Notes: generated from the sequence alone by a model not told the origin. Positions 27,840 to 37,714 are shown, numbered from the stretch's first letter. The stretch is DNA of 54,669 bases from Bacteroidota bacterium (GCA_030692515.1 JAUXZS010000039.1:1-54669); one strand, 5' to 3'. Program-made: numbers and translations.

Positions 27840-28358
27840 ATGTCAAAAGAAGTAGTAAAACGCGTTAAATCAAGCGATATAGAATTAAAAGATAAATTAG
27901 TTGCAATTCAACGTGTAACTAAAGTAACTAAGGGTGGTCGTCACTTTAGCTTTTCAGCAATCGTTGTTGTTGGAAATGAAAAAGGTATTATCGGACAGGG
28001 TTTAGGTAAGGCAAATGAAGTAACAGATGCTATTACAAAAGGAATTGAAGATGCTAAAAAAAGTCTAGTTAAAGTTGCTGTTCTTAATGGAACGGTGCCT
28101 CACGCTCAAGAAGGTAAGTTTGGAGGAGCACGTGTGTTTTTAAAGCCTGCTGCTCATGGTACTGGTGTAATTGCCGGTGGTGCGATGCGTGCTGTTTTAG
28201 AGAGTGTTGGTGTAACTGATGTATTAGCAAAGTCTAAAGGATCAAGTAACCCGCATAACGTTGTTAAAGCAACAATGGATGCTTTAATGAAAATGCGTGA
28301 TGCAATTAGCATTTCTCAGCAAAGAGGAATAAAATTAGATAGAGTGTTTAACGGATAA
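27840..28358 (+). CDS. rpsE: 30S ribosomal protein S5
   Basis: S5 supports decoding fidelity near the mRNA entry. The 172-residue protein has the double-stranded RNA-binding fold ([39 protein letters not shown]) and the C-terminal half with [19 protein letters not shown] and [15 protein letters not shown]. Spacing to rpmD is 10 nt. Confidence 0.98.
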   Translation: MSKEVVKRVKSSDIELKDKLVAIQRVTKVTKGGRHFSFSAIVVVGNEKGIIGQGLGKANEVTDAITKGIEDAKKSLVKVAVLNGTVPHAQEGKFGGARVFLKPAAHGTGVIAGGAMRAVLESVGVTDVLAKSKGSSNPHNVVKATMDALMKMRDAISISQQRGIKLDRVFNG

Positions 28359-28368
28359 TAATTTAGCA

Positions 28369-28548
28369 ATGGGAAAAGTAAAATTAACATTAGTAAAAAG
28401 TATCGCTAAACGTAGTCCTTCACAAAAAGCTACTGTTGTGGCTTTAGGTTTAGGTAAAACTCATAGTACAGTGATAAAAGAATCTGGTCCTACCATTGAT
28501 GGTATGATTAATAAGATAAAACATATTTTAAAAATTGAAAATATTTAA
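28369..28548 (+). CDS. rpmD: 50S ribosomal protein L30
   Basis: This 59-residue gene was translated directly from the sequence. It begins MGKVKLTLVKSIAKRSPSQK, continues ATVVALGLGKTHSTVIKESG and ends with the helix MINKIKHILKIENI. The order S5-L30-L15 and the conserved KLTLVKS and LGLGK motifs identify L30. The next gene starts 5 nt downstream. Confidence 0.96.
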   Translation: MGKVKLTLVKSIAKRSPSQKATVVALGLGKTHSTVIKESGPTIDGMINKIKHILKIENI

Positions 28549-28553
28549 TTAAA

Positions 28554-29003
28554 ATGAAATTAAGCGAATTAAAACCAGCAAAAGGTTCCGTAAAAACTAA
28601 CTACCGTCGTGGCCGTGGTCAAGGTTCTGGTGGTGGTGGAACTGCAACCCGTGGACATAAAGGTGCTCAGTCGCGTTCTGGTCACTCTAAAAAGGTAGGT
28701 TTTGAAGGTGGTCAAATGCCTTTACAACGTCGTGTGCCTAAGTTTGGATTTAAAAATATTAACCGCATTGATTATAACGGAATTAATTTAGATGCTATTC
28801 AAAAATTAGTTGATAACACTAAAATTTCTGAAATTAACTTTGACGTTTTAGTAGCAAATGGATTAGCTCACAAAAATGATTTAATTAAAATCATGGGACG
28901 TGGTGTTTTAACAGCAAAAATACAAATAACAGCGCATGCCTTTACAGCAACAGCTAAAAAAGCTATTGAAGAAAAAGGTGGTACTATAAATGATACAAAA
29001 TAA
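28554..29003 (+). CDS. rplO: 50S ribosomal protein L15
   Basis: L15 is a late-assembly 23S rRNA binder. The 149-residue protein has a glycine/arginine-rich N terminus (GRGQGSGGGGTATRGHKGAQ), then FEGGQMPLQRRVPKFGFKN and the C-terminal IKIMGRGVLTAKIQITAHAF. It ends 3 nt before secY, the usual order. Confidence 0.98.
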   Translation: MKLSELKPAKGSVKTNYRRGRGQGSGGGGTATRGHKGAQSRSGHSKKVGFEGGQMPLQRRVPKFGFKNINRIDYNGINLDAIQKLVDNTKISEINFDVLVANGLAHKNDLIKIMGRGVLTAKIQITAHAFTATAKKAIEEKGGTINDTK

Positions 29004-29006
29004 TAT

Positions 29007-30338
29007 ATGAAGCGTTTTATAGATACACTTCGGAACATTTGGACGATAGACGAACTTAAACAACGTATTTTATTAACGTTGGGTATGATTCTTATTTATC
29101 GTTTAGGTTCTTATGTAGTTCTTCCAGGTGTTAATGTAGATGCATTAAATGATGCCAAGTCTGCAGATGCTGGTGGAATTGTAGGTTTAATAAATATGTT
29201 TGCAGGTGGCGCGTTCTTACGTGCTTCAATTTTTGGCTTGGGAATCATGCCTTATATTACTGCATCTATTATTATCCAATTATTAGGTATGGCAGTGCCA
29301 TATTTTCAAAAAATGCAGCGTGAAGGGGAGAGTGGAAGAAAAAAAATTAACCAATACACACGCTTCTTAACGATTGCTGTTACTGCAGTTCAAGCGCCAG
29401 GTTATATTGCTTCTATTAAACAATCAGCTCCAAATGCGTTTACAGATTTATCTACTTTTTGGTGGATACAATCAATCTTTATTTTAATTACAGGTACAAT
29501 GTTTGTTATGTGGTTAGGAGAAAGAATTACTGATAAAGGTTTGGGAAATGGTATTTCATTAATTATCATGATTGGTATTATATCTCGTTTACCTTTTGCT
29601 TTTTTATCAGAGGTTAAATCTAGAACTACTGGTAATGGCGGATTAATTATATTTTTAATTGAAATTGTAATATTATTATTAGTTATTGTTGGTTCAATTT
29701 TGTTGGTGCAAGGTACTAGACGAATACCCGTGCAATTTGCCAAGAAAATTGTTGGTAATAAGCAATACGGTGGCGTTCGTCAATACATTCCATTAAAAGT
29801 TAATGCAGCTGGTGTAATGCCAATTATCTTTGCTCAAGCTATTATGTTTATTCCTTCAGCAATATCTGGTTTTTCTGGTGGTGGCGCAGGAGTTTTTCAA
29901 GATAGATATGGTTTCTGGTATAATTTAATATTCTCTGTAATGATTATTCTATTTACCTACTTTTATACTGCTATTATGGTTAATCCTAATCAATTAGCGG
30001 ATGATATGAAACGTAATGGTGGTTTTATTCCCGGTGTTAAACCTGGCAAGAAAACAGCAGAATTTATTGATCAAGTTATGAGCAGAATTACATTACCTGG
30101 TTCGATATTTTTAGCTGCCGTTGCAATTATGCCTGCTTTTGCTCAAAAAATGGGAATTACCAGTGCATTTGCTGATTTTTACGGAGGAACATCTTTATTA
30201 ATTTTAGTGGGTGTGGTATTAGATACTTTACAACAAATTGAAACGTATTTATTAAATCGTCATTATGATGGTTTAATGAAATCAGGTAGAATAAAAGGAA
30301 GAGGTGCTAACGCAATGATGGTACAGCAAGGTTCATAA
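29007..30338 (+). CDS. secY: Preprotein translocase subunit SecY
   Basis: SecY is the ten-helix channel of the Sec translocon, the first step for every signal-peptide protein in this window. The 443-residue protein starts with a cytoplasmic helix ([15 protein letters not shown]-like), then [68 protein letters not shown] and [16 protein letters not shown]-type loops. It is 1 nt from infA; there is no adk or map gene between them. Confidence 0.98.
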   Translation: MKRFIDTLRNIWTIDELKQRILLTLGMILIYRLGSYVVLPGVNVDALNDAKSADAGGIVGLINMFAGGAFLRASIFGLGIMPYITASIIIQLLGMAVPYFQKMQREGESGRKKINQYTRFLTIAVTAVQAPGYIASIKQSAPNAFTDLSTFWWIQSIFILITGTMFVMWLGERITDKGLGNGISLIIMIGIISRLPFAFLSEVKSRTTGNGGLIIFLIEIVILLLVIVGSILLVQGTRRIPVQFAKKIVGNKQYGGVRQYIPLKVNAAGVMPIIFAQAIMFIPSAISGFSGGGAGVFQDRYGFWYNLIFSVMIILFTYFYTAIMVNPNQLADDMKRNGGFIPGVKPGKKTAEFIDQVMSRITLPGSIFLAAVAIMPAFAQKMGITSAFADFYGGTSLLILVGVVLDTLQQIETYLLNRHYDGLMKSGRIKGRGANAMMVQQGS

Positions 30339-30339
30339 G

Positions 30340-30558
30340 ATGGCGAAACAAGCGAACATTGAAATTGACGGTACTATTGTAGAAGCATTAAGTAATGCAA
30401 TGTTTAGAGTGGAATTAGAGAATGGGCACGTCGTAACTGCTCATATTTCTGGGAAAATGAGAATGCATTACATAAAAATTTTACCCGGTGACAAAGTAAA
30501 GTTAGAGATGAGTCCATATGATTTATCAAAAGCAAGAATTACTTTTAGATATAAATAA
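30340..30558 (+). CDS. infA: Translation initiation factor IF-1
   Basis: IF-1 occupies the 30S A site during initiation. The 72-residue OB-fold protein has [40 protein letters not shown] and [20 protein letters not shown]. It is 31 nt before rpmJ in the standard secY-infA-rpmJ-rpsM order of flavobacteria. Confidence 0.98.
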   Translation: MAKQANIEIDGTIVEALSNAMFRVELENGHVVTAHISGKMRMHYIKILPGDKVKLEMSPYDLSKARITFRYK

Positions 30559-30589
30559 AGTTTAGGTTTAAGAATATAAAATAACAGAA

Positions 30590-30706
30590 ATGAAAGTTAG
30601 AGCATCCATAAAAAAGAGAAGCATTGATTGCAAAATCGTTCGCCGAAAAGGTAAACTTTATGTAATATGTAAAAAGAATCCAAAATTTAAACAAAGACAG
30701 AAGTAA
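30590..30706 (+). CDS. rpmJ: 50S ribosomal protein L36
   Basis: This 38-residue gene was translated directly: [20 protein letters not shown], then [18 protein letters not shown]. The family zinc site is incomplete. The first cysteine is S11 and the usual histidine near the end is F33, while C14 and C27 remain. Zinc binding is therefore unlikely, as in other Bacteroidota L36 proteins, but keeping two cysteines is an intermediate state. L36 stabilises the 23S rRNA near the factor-binding region. Confidence 0.95.
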   Translation: MKVRASIKKRSIDCKIVRRKGKLYVICKKNPKFKQRQK

Positions 30707-30710
30707 TTCT

Positions 30711-30718
30711 TATCTTTG
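30711..30718 (+). promoter_or_regulatory. Possible -7 box before rpsM
   Basis: TATCTTTG is identical to the -7 box of the rpsL promoter and lies 33 nt before the rpsM ATG. The -33 element is only a weak TTTA at 30686-30689, so this may be a minor internal promoter or chance. Confidence 0.35.
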
Positions 30719-30751
30719 CAAACCTTTTATAAAAAATATTAGTCAAAAAGA

Positions 30752-31129
30752 ATGGCACGTATAGCAGGTATTGATTTACCAAAAAACAAAAGAGGCGTAA
30801 TAGGTTTAACCTATATTTACGGTATTGGTCGCAGTAGAGCTGCACAAATATTAACTGACGCAGGAATTACTCCTGATAAAAAAGTTAGTGAGTGGAATGA
30901 CGATGAGCAAAATGCGATTCGTAATTTAATTAACAATGCTTTTAAAGTTGAAGGAGCTCTTAGATCAGAAACTCAATTAAACATTAAACGTTTAACTGAT
31001 ATTAACTGTTTCAGAGGTACTCGTCACCGTAATGGTTTACCTGTTCGCGGACAACGTTCTAAAACTAATGCACGTACTCGTAAGGGTAAACGTAAGACCA
31101 TTGCTAATAAGAAAATGGCAGCTAAATAA
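30752..31129 (+). CDS. rpsM: 30S ribosomal protein S13
   Basis: S13 bridges the subunits and contacts P-site tRNA. The 125-residue protein has [34 protein letters not shown] and the basic tail [20 protein letters not shown]. It opens the alpha-operon equivalent (rpsM-rpsK-rpsD-rpoA-rplQ). Confidence 0.98.
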   Translation: MARIAGIDLPKNKRGVIGLTYIYGIGRSRAAQILTDAGITPDKKVSEWNDDEQNAIRNLINNAFKVEGALRSETQLNIKRLTDINCFRGTRHRNGLPVRGQRSKTNARTRKGKRKTIANKKMAAK

Positions 31130-31161
31130 TAATTAATTAAAGTATATAAGTTTTAAATAAA

Positions 31162-31572
31162 ATGGCAAAACAACAAACAGCCGCAGGAAATGCAAAAGCT
31201 TCAACTCGTAAACGTACTGTAAAAGTAGAGGCAACTGGAGAGGCTCATATTAGCGCTACATTCAATAATATCATCATTTCATTAACTAACATTAATGGTC
31301 AAGTAATTTCTTGGAGCAGTGCTGGTAAAATGGGATTTAGAGGTTCTAAAAAGAATACTCCATACGCTGCTCAAATGGCAGCTGCAGATTGCAGTAAAGT
31401 TGCATTTGATGCAGGTTTACGTAAAGTAAAAGTTTACGTAAAAGGACCAGGAGCTGGAAGAGAAAGTGCAATTAGAACAATTGCTGCTACTGGGATTGAA
31501 GTTGCTGAGATTATGGATATTACGCCAATGCCTCACAACGGTTGTCGTCCTCCTAAACGTCGTCGCGTATAA
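31162..31572 (+). CDS. rpsK: 30S ribosomal protein S11
   Basis: S11 lies on the platform near the Shine-Dalgarno helix. The 136-residue protein has [55 protein letters not shown] and the terminal [18 protein letters not shown] 103-nt leader with hairpins separates it from rpsD. Confidence 0.98.
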   Translation: MAKQQTAAGNAKASTRKRTVKVEATGEAHISATFNNIIISLTNINGQVISWSSAGKMGFRGSKKNTPYAAQMAAADCSKVAFDAGLRKVKVYVKGPGAGRESAIRTIAATGIEVAEIMDITPMPHNGCRPPKRRRV

Positions 31573-31588
31573 AATAAAATATAAACAA

Positions 31589-31660
31589 AAGCCGGTCTCA
31601 ATTATGTTGAGATTTGGAGTTGTTAGCCTATAGGGTTTTCAACTTAAATAATAAACAAAA
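31589..31660 (+). promoter_or_regulatory. Candidate rpsD (S4) RNA leader
   Basis: The 103-nt gap before rpsD contains a stem TCTCAA (31596-31601) with TTGAGA (31607-31612). A second possible stem is AGTTG (31619-31623) with CAACT (31640-31644), enclosing the palindrome CCTATAGG. S4 is an autogenous repressor in several phyla through structured leaders, so an S4-binding element is a reasonable inference. No terminator or promoter is clear. Confidence 0.42.
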
Positions 31661-31675
31661 AAACAATTATTTAAA

Positions 31676-32281
31676 ATGGCAAGGTACACAGGTCCCAAAT
31701 CAAAAATCGCGCGGAAGTTCAGAGAACCAATATTTGGTCCTGATAAAGCGCTAGAAAAAAAGAATTACCCTCCGGGGCAGCACGGTAACACAAAAAAACG
31801 TGCAAAACAATCTGAATATGCAATTCAATTGTTAGAAAAGCAAAAAGCTAAGTATACTTATGGTATTTTAGAGAAGCAATTTGCTAGAACATTTGATAAA
31901 GCTTCTCGTATGCCAGGTGTAACTGGTGAAGTTTTACTTCAGTTGGTTGAGAGCCGCTTAGACAATGTTGTTTATCGTTTAGGAATTGCTCCTACGCGTC
32001 GTGCAGCTCGTCAATTAGTTTCTCATGCTCACATTACAGTTAATGGTGGTGTTGTAAATATCGCATCATTCACTTTAAAACCGGGTGATATGATTGGTGT
32101 TCGTGAAAAATCACAATCTATGGAAGCAATTACTATCTCTCTTTCAGGAGCTGTAAACAAATTCCCTTGGTTGGATTTTGATAAAAGTTCAATGACAGGT
32201 AAATTCATTAATCGTCCTGAACGTTCTCAGATTCCTGAAAACATTAAAGAGCAATTAATAGTTGAATTGTACTCTAAATAA
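31676..32281 (+). CDS. rpsD: 30S ribosomal protein S4
   Basis: S4 is a primary 16S rRNA binder. The 201-residue protein lacks zinc-finger cysteines. Its N terminus is [20 protein letters not shown]. The S4 RNA-binding fold shows [20 protein letters not shown] and [12 protein letters not shown]. The C terminus is [20 protein letters not shown]. Autogenous control through the upstream leader is possible. Confidence 0.98.
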   Translation: MARYTGPKSKIARKFREPIFGPDKALEKKNYPPGQHGNTKKRAKQSEYAIQLLEKQKAKYTYGILEKQFARTFDKASRMPGVTGEVLLQLVESRLDNVVYRLGIAPTRRAARQLVSHAHITVNGGVVNIASFTLKPGDMIGVREKSQSMEAITISLSGAVNKFPWLDFDKSSMTGKFINRPERSQIPENIKEQLIVELYSK

Positions 32282-32316
32282 TAAAATAAATTAAATAACC
32301 TATATAAGATTATAAT

Positions 32317-33309
32317 ATGGCAATATTAAATTTCGTAAAACCTGACAAGGTTATTATGATTAATTCAACCGAAACATCAGGACAATTTGAGTTTAGACCA
32401 CTTGAGCCGGGTTTTGGTATTACAATAGGTAACTCTCTACGTCGTATTTTATTATCGTCGTTAGAAGGATATGCTGTAACAAGCTTAAGAATCGAAGGTG
32501 TTGATCACGAGTTTTCTACAATCAAGGGTGTTGTTGAAGATGTAACTGAAATAGTTTTAAATCTTAAACAAGTTAGATTTAAAAAACAGTTAGATAACCA
32601 CGATAACGAAAAAATTACAGTTCATTTTGCTGGAAGTGATAAATTTACAGCTGGTGATATTGGTAAATATGTTAACGGTTTTCAAATTTTAAACCCTGAC
32701 TTAGTGATTTTTAATTGCGATCCTTCGGTTCGTTTAAAAATGGAATTAACAGTTGAGCGTGGCCGTGGTTATGTTCCTGCTGAAGAAAACAAAACTAACA
32801 GCGCGCCAAATGGTACAATTTTTATTGACTCAATTTATACGCCAATAAAAAACGTAAAATACAATATCGAAAACTATCGTGTTGAACAAAAAACGGATTA
32901 CGAGCGTTTAATTTTAGATATCGTTACAGATGGTTCAATTCATCCTAAAGATGCATTAAAAGAAGCTGCTAAGATTTTAATATTCCATTTTATGTTATTC
33001 TCAGATGAGAAAATTACATTAGATGCAGAAGAAAAACGTAACGAAGAAGAGTTTGATGAAACAAGCCTTCATATGCGTCAATTATTAAAAACTAAGTTAG
33101 TAGATATGGATCTTTCAGTTCGCGCTTTAAATTGTTTAAAAGCGGCTGACGTTGAAACTTTAGGGGAACTTGTTTCATTTAATAAAAACGATTTATTAAA
33201 ATTCAGAAATTTCGGTAAAAAATCATTAACTGAGTTAGAAGACCTTGTTCAAACAAAAGGTTTACAATTTGGAATGAATGTAATAAAATATAAATTAGAT
33301 AAGGACTAA
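32317..33309 (+). CDS. rpoA: RNA polymerase alpha subunit
   Basis: Alpha nucleates RNA polymerase assembly and contacts upstream DNA and activators. The 330-residue protein has the dimerisation domain (about 15-230; [37 protein letters not shown]) and the alpha-CTD (about 255-325; [36 protein letters not shown]). A 79-nt repeat-bearing gap precedes rplQ. Confidence 0.98.
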   Translation: MAILNFVKPDKVIMINSTETSGQFEFRPLEPGFGITIGNSLRRILLSSLEGYAVTSLRIEGVDHEFSTIKGVVEDVTEIVLNLKQVRFKKQLDNHDNEKITVHFAGSDKFTAGDIGKYVNGFQILNPDLVIFNCDPSVRLKMELTVERGRGYVPAEENKTNSAPNGTIFIDSIYTPIKNVKYNIENYRVEQKTDYERLILDIVTDGSIHPKDALKEAAKILIFHFMLFSDEKITLDAEEKRNEEEFDETSLHMRQLLKTKLVDMDLSVRALNCLKAADVETLGELVSFNKNDLLKFRNFGKKSLTELEDLVQTKGLQFGMNVIKYKLDKD

Positions 33310-33388
33310 AACTGATTGACAATTGAAAGATTTACAATAGACAAATTTTGTAAATCGTAAATTGTAAATCAAAAAATCGTAAATTGAA
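33310..33388. repeat. GTAAATTG/GATTTACAA repeat cluster
   Basis: The rpoA-rplQ gap holds a perfect 9-bp inverted repeat, GATTTACAA (33329-33337) with TTGTAAATC (33348-33356), followed by several overlapping copies of GTAAAT(C/T)G-type units up to about 33385. Low-complexity arrays of this kind occur between genes in Bacteroidota. A regulatory role is not shown. Confidence 0.5.
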
Positions 33389-33886
33389 ATGAGACACGGA
33401 GATAAAATAAATAATTTAGGTAGAAAAACCGCTCACCGCCATGCGTTATTAATGAACTTAGCATGTGCTTTGATTGATAATAAGCGCATCTTTACAACAT
33501 TAGCTAAAGCTAAAGCTTTACGTGTTTATGTTGAGCCACTTATTACAAAAAGTAAAGAAGATACTACTCACAGTCGTCGTGTTGCATTTTCTTATTTAAA
33601 AAGAAAAGAAACTGTAAGCGAATTGTTCAAAGAAGTTGCTTCTAAAGTTGCTAATCGTAATGGAGGTTATACTCGTATTATTAAAACTGGTAACAGACAA
33701 GGCGATGCAGCTGAAATGGCAATGATTGAATTAGTTGACTTTAACGAGATTTATTCTAACGCTAAATCTTCTGCTGAAGGTACTGCTAAGAAAACTACTC
33801 GTCGTAGTAAAGGTGCTAAAAAAGAAACTACTGCAAAAGCTAAAAAAGAAGATACAGCTGAAGCCTCTGAAACGGCTGAAGCTTAG
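33389..33886 (+). CDS. rplQ: 50S ribosomal protein L17
   Basis: L17 lies near the tunnel exit. The 165-residue protein has [40 protein letters not shown] and [21 protein letters not shown] Lys/Ala/Glu/Thr-rich tail of about 40 residues (last residues ASETAEA) extends past the E. coli length. It is the last gene of the cluster, followed by a strong terminator. Confidence 0.98.
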   Translation: MRHGDKINNLGRKTAHRHALLMNLACALIDNKRIFTTLAKAKALRVYVEPLITKSKEDTTHSRRVAFSYLKRKETVSELFKEVASKVANRNGGYTRIIKTGNRQGDAAEMAMIELVDFNEIYSNAKSSAEGTAKKTTRRSKGAKKETTAKAKKEDTAEASETAEA

Positions 33887-33908
33887 TAATCGATTAATAT
33901 TAAATTTT

Positions 33909-33945
33909 AAAACCCATTCACTTTTGCTGAATGGGTTTTTTCTTT
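33909..33945. terminator. Terminator after rplQ
   Basis: AAAACCCATTCA (33909-33920) pairs with TGAATGGGTTTT (33928-33939) around a 7-nt loop and is followed by a T run. The stem is perfect, so it should end the ribosomal transcript efficiently. Confidence 0.9.
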
Positions 33946-34022
33946 AAAATAGTCAGTTCCAAAAAAAAGGATTACCCACTTTTAAATAAATCTATACATT
34001 AATCATTTAATCAAAAAAAATC

Positions 34023-35654
34023 ATGAAAAAACTTTTTACTCTTTTTTTACTTATTAATTCTGCCGCCTTTTTTGGACAGTGGACTGCTAGCACTGTAATT
34101 CCTGCAAATAGAACCCAACATGGTCTTGTGGCTCACCCAAATGGGAATGTTTATCTTTTTAGTGGTTATGCTGGTACTAGTATTGAGGTAAATACAATGT
34201 TTGTATTTAATATTGCAACCAATACTTGGACTACAGGACCAAATGTACCATACACAGCAAGGGGAGTTGCTTATTGTCTTGGAACAGATAATATGGTTTA
34301 TTGTGTAGGTGGATATCCGCCAACGACAGCTTTCGCAAGATTTAATCCAGCAACAAATACATGGACAACTTTAGCTTCTTGTCCAACGGGTAACTGGGAA
34401 GGTTCTTGTGTAAGCGTTAATAATAAAATTTATTATGCTGGTGGCGAAACTGTTGAGAGCTTAATGCGTATTTATGATATAGCTACGGATACTTGGTCAA
34501 CCGGAGCAAATTTACCAACGGGATTAAAGCTTCACAAAATGGTATCTGGTAACGATGGTAATTTATATGTTTTTGGTGGACATACCTCTGCCGCTACACC
34601 AACTAATATTGTTCAGCGTTATAATATTGCCGCTAATACATGGTCAGTTGTTGGGACTATGCCAGTTCAAAAAAATCAATACGGGGCTTGTTTAGCGCCT
34701 GATGGTAGAATTTATATTGTTTGTGGTAAAAACAATGGAGGTAACAATAGCGGACCGTTTTTTAATGATGTAAATATATTTAATCCATGTAACAATTCGT
34801 GGACCGTTGGGTTTGCACATCCAACAGCTCATGGTGAATTGGCTGTTACTAGTACCAGTAATGGTATTTTTGCGATGGGGGGTACTAGTGGAACGGGTTT
34901 AAATATTAATTATTTTTTACCAGTAACTCCAAGTTCTTTAACCTATCCAAACATTGTGTTTAGCCAACCTACTGTTCAGGTATGTGCTGGTTCATCTGCA
35001 ACGATTAATGTTACAGGGGCAAGTACTTATACTTGGAGCACAGGTTCAAATAGCTCTTCTATTGTAATCACACCAACTGCAAATACAACATATTCAGTAA
35101 TTGGAACAAGTAGTGCTGGTTGCGTAAGCCAAACTACAGCGGTTAATAATGTAACTTTAAACGCGCTTCCAACACTTTCTGTTATTACTAGTAATAGTTT
35201 AATCTGTGCCGGAAATACAGCAACCTTAACCGCTAGCGGCGCAACAACATTTACCTGGAATACTGCCGCAAATGGCGCTAACATTGCTGTTACTCCATCA
35301 GTAACTACATCTTATACAGTTAATGGAACTGATGGTAATGGATGTACTAATATGACCACCATTACGCAAAGCGTTAGTTTGTGTACAGAAATTGCTGTTA
35401 ACTCACTTAAAGAAAATTTAGGGGTAAGTATATTTCCGAATCCTAATAATGGAAATCTAAATATAAATTTTGCTTCTCTTGCCGAAAATGTAACTATCGA
35501 ATTATATAACGGAATTGGTCAATTAATTATATCTAAAAAAGCAACGAGTTTAAATTCTAATTTAAATTTTGAAAGCGCAGCAAACGGTATTTATACTTTA
35601 AGAATTACCGAAAATGGTAAAAATGTGTTTAACTCCAAGGTAGTAAAAAACTAA
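34023..35654 (+). CDS. Secreted kelch-repeat T9SS protein
   Basis: After a signal peptide (cleavage near AAFFGQWTAS), residues about 20-300 hold five to six kelch-like blades (VYLFSGYAG, MVYCVGGYPP, KIYYAGGE, LYVFGGHTS, IYIVCGKNN, each followed by a NTW-type strand), which should form a beta propeller. Two Ig-like repeats follow (about 315-395 and 400-455; CAGSSATINVTGASTYTW and CAGNTATLTASGATTFTW). The end is a type A T9SS sorting domain (SIFPNPNNGNLNINF, NGIYTLRITENGK). It is probably surface-attached or released. Ligand unknown. Confidence 0.88.
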   Translation: MKKLFTLFLLINSAAFFGQWTASTVIPANRTQHGLVAHPNGNVYLFSGYAGTSIEVNTMFVFNIATNTWTTGPNVPYTARGVAYCLGTDNMVYCVGGYPPTTAFARFNPATNTWTTLASCPTGNWEGSCVSVNNKIYYAGGETVESLMRIYDIATDTWSTGANLPTGLKLHKMVSGNDGNLYVFGGHTSAATPTNIVQRYNIAANTWSVVGTMPVQKNQYGACLAPDGRIYIVCGKNNGGNNSGPFFNDVNIFNPCNNSWTVGFAHPTAHGELAVTSTSNGIFAMGGTSGTGLNINYFLPVTPSSLTYPNIVFSQPTVQVCAGSSATINVTGASTYTWSTGSNSSSIVITPTANTTYSVIGTSSAGCVSQTTAVNNVTLNALPTLSVITSNSLICAGNTATLTASGATTFTWNTAANGANIAVTPSVTTSYTVNGTDGNGCTNMTTITQSVSLCTEIAVNSLKENLGVSIFPNPNNGNLNINFASLAENVTIELYNGIGQLIISKKATSLNSNLNFESAANGIYTLRITENGKNVFNSKVVKN

Positions 35655-35673
35655 ATTTTAATTTTAATAATTT

Positions 35674-35712
35674 AAAACCCGTTTCGGATATGTTCGAAAC
35701 GGGTTTTTTGTT
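35674..35712. terminator. Bidirectional terminator
   Basis: AAAACCCGTTTCG (35674-35686) pairs with CGAAACGGGTTTT (35695-35707). A and T tracts on both sides let it end both the kelch gene (plus) and the convergent gene at 35733-36449 (minus). Confidence 0.88.
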
Positions 35713-35732
35713 TTAAAGAGGTTTGCCTTTAA

Positions 35733-36449
35733 TCAAGGAACAATTTTAATTTGCTTTGAATAAGATGCGATAAGTGAAAAGAATACCTCTTTTTCGTCGA
35801 TCGTCTTATAAAATCCTTTTTTAAAATTAATAATTAAAGTTGCCGTATTAAGTACGGCTAAATTATTTGGAGTGTAAACCATCGCAGTTGAGTTATTAAT
35901 TGGACGATATATTGCCCAACAAAGCTCGCCGTTACTTTTTTCGATTATAATCTCCACGTCACTGGCGTTGGCCCCTTCAATGTATATTAAAGATGTTTTG
36001 CTAGCACTTATTGAATCCGGTAATGTATTGTAAGATGATAGTCTTGGAATTGAATCTGAGATTGATATTGTAAATGTTGGAAATTCGCTAAGGTTAGCTG
36101 CTCTCCATATAAACGGGGGTAATGTATTTTGAGAAATAGTATCACTATTACAAATTGTATAATATGGTGATTGCGTTATTTTTAAAGGAATTGAATTAAA
36201 GTAAATTGAATCAACCATTACAAATGTTGTTGTTTTCTCATTCGACCACATTTTTCGTAATTCTACTAGAGGTTTTTGACCATTTAAAACAAGACTGTTA
36301 TTATTTATTAGGTAGCATTTTTTAATCGTAAATATTGATTGATAATCAAGCGTTGAATCAGGATCGGGTTCAGATTGTTTTTTTGGAATACAAAATGCCA
36401 TAATTGAAGCAAAGGAGAGAAAAATTAAAATTTTAAAAAGCTGCCTCAT
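35733..36449 (-). CDS. Hypothetical secreted or lipoprotein-like protein
   Basis: The product is not recognised. The 238-residue protein opens with a hydrophobic stretch (LFKILIFLSFASIMAFC) ending in a cysteine at position 20. Its flanking residues do not make a standard lipobox, so it is either an atypical lipoprotein or a signal-peptide protein. The rest is rich in Ser, Thr and Asn with alternating hydrophobics, suggesting beta structure. There is no T9SS sorting domain. It stands alone between two terminators, convergent to the kelch gene. Confidence 0.6.
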   Translation of the reverse strand: MRQLFKILIFLSFASIMAFCIPKKQSEPDPDSTLDYQSIFTIKKCYLINNNSLVLNGQKPLVELRKMWSNEKTTTFVMVDSIYFNSIPLKITQSPYYTICNSDTISQNTLPPFIWRAANLSEFPTFTISISDSIPRLSSYNTLPDSISASKTSLIYIEGANASDVEIIIEKSNGELCWAIYRPINNSTAMVYTPNNLAVLNTATLIINFKKGFYKTIDEKEVFFSLIASYSKQIKIVP

Positions 36450-36511
36450 TAGAATAAAGATACAATAAGTATTTAAAAAAATGAATAAACATTTTGATCT
36501 ATACTAATATT

Positions 36512-36548
36512 AAAAACCGTTTCGATAAACTTCGAAACGGTTTTTTTA
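36512..36548. terminator. Terminator of MBL-fold gene
   Basis: AAAAACCGTTTCG (36512-36524) pairs with CGAAACGGTTTTT (36533-36545) around an 8-nt loop, with T/A tracts on both sides. On the minus strand it lies about 65 nt past the MBL-fold hydrolase stop. Its stem closely resembles the terminator at 35674. Confidence 0.82.
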
Positions 36549-36610
36549 TTGAACTTTTGTAAGCTTTCTTTTATTACTGATTTTTTGGAAACAAAATCAC
36601 ATTTTAATCC

Positions 36611-37450
36611 TTAAATATCACTCAATAAAAAACTTTCTTTTTTACGAATTCCCCTTTCACCACGTTCTAGGTTTACACATTCTATTAAAGGGTCGTGCTC
36701 AAAAAATAAACTCCAATTGTTTTCTAAGGCTTTGTTTAAAATTAAATCTTTTTCTTTTAAAGTTTCTAAAGGTCGAGTATCATAAGCCATAACATATGGG
36801 ATGGGTAAATGACCAACACTTGGTATTAAGTCGGCCATATAGGCTACGGTTGTGTTTTTGTATTTAATTAATGGTAACATCATGGCTTCGGTATGCCCAT
36901 TAACTTCTAAAAAATTCAAGCCTGGTATCAACTCGGTAGTACTATCAATAAAATTTAACTGTCCGCTTTCTTGTATTGGTAATATGTTTTCTTTTAAAAA
37001 ACTGGCTTTCTCCCGTGGATTCGGATTTACAGCCCATTCCCAATGTTTTTTGTTGCTATAATATTTTGCGTTTTTAAAAGCGGGTTCTAGTTTTGTTCTG
37101 TCGTTATTGTATTTAATACTTCCGCCGCAATGGTCAAAGTGTAAATGCGTCAATACCATGTCCGTTATATCATCACTGCTAAAGCCATGGGCGTTTAAAG
37201 ATTTTTGTAAAGTGTCATTGCCATGTAAAAAGTAATAGCCAAAAAACTTTGCGTCTTGTTTATTGCCCATTCCGTTGTCAATCAAAACAAGTCTATTGCC
37301 ATCTTCAATTAACAAACAACGCATTGCCCAACTACACATATTATTTTCATCTGCAGGGTTTAATTTGTTCCAGATAGATTTTGGTACAACCCCAAACATG
37401 GCGCCGCCGTCTAATTTAAAATGCCCGGTATTTATAGAATATAGTTTCAT
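36611..37450 (-). CDS. MBL-fold metallo-hydrolase
   Basis: The 279-residue protein has the metallo-beta-lactamase fold. The metal motif is H102-L-H104-F-D106-H107 in VLTHLHFDHCGG, with DNGMGNKQ before it, EVNGHTEAM providing a later His, MADLIPSVGH the bridging Asp, and FEHDP near the end the last His. The order of motifs resembles the family of N-acyl-homoserine lactonase-like and other cytoplasmic hydrolases, but substrate cannot be assigned. There is no signal peptide. It is a single-gene unit with its own terminator. Confidence 0.9.
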   Translation of the reverse strand: MKLYSINTGHFKLDGGAMFGVVPKSIWNKLNPADENNMCSWAMRCLLIEDGNRLVLIDNGMGNKQDAKFFGYYFLHGNDTLQKSLNAHGFSSDDITDMVLTHLHFDHCGGSIKYNNDRTKLEPAFKNAKYYSNKKHWEWAVNPNPREKASFLKENILPIQESGQLNFIDSTTELIPGLNFLEVNGHTEAMMLPLIKYKNTTVAYMADLIPSVGHLPIPYVMAYDTRPLETLKEKDLILNKALENNWSLFFEHDPLIECVNLERGERGIRKKESFLLSDI

Positions 37451-37714
37451 ATTTTAGTTTAAAGTATGAAGTTAGTATTTTGTTTGAAATTAAAAAACCC
37501 ATTCCGTTAAAACCAAATTTAGGTATTACTCAACCGCTTTATGAATGTATTCTTAATCACGTTTGGCTTTAAATAAAAGCTCCATTTATAGAATAAAATT
37601 AACCAGTTATATAAGTGATTATTGCCTTGAAGAAAATGTTGACTACTTTCATTATTAATTAACTGATTGGATATTTGGTTAATGCCTGACGTTAACAATT
37701 TAAAAATAATAAAA

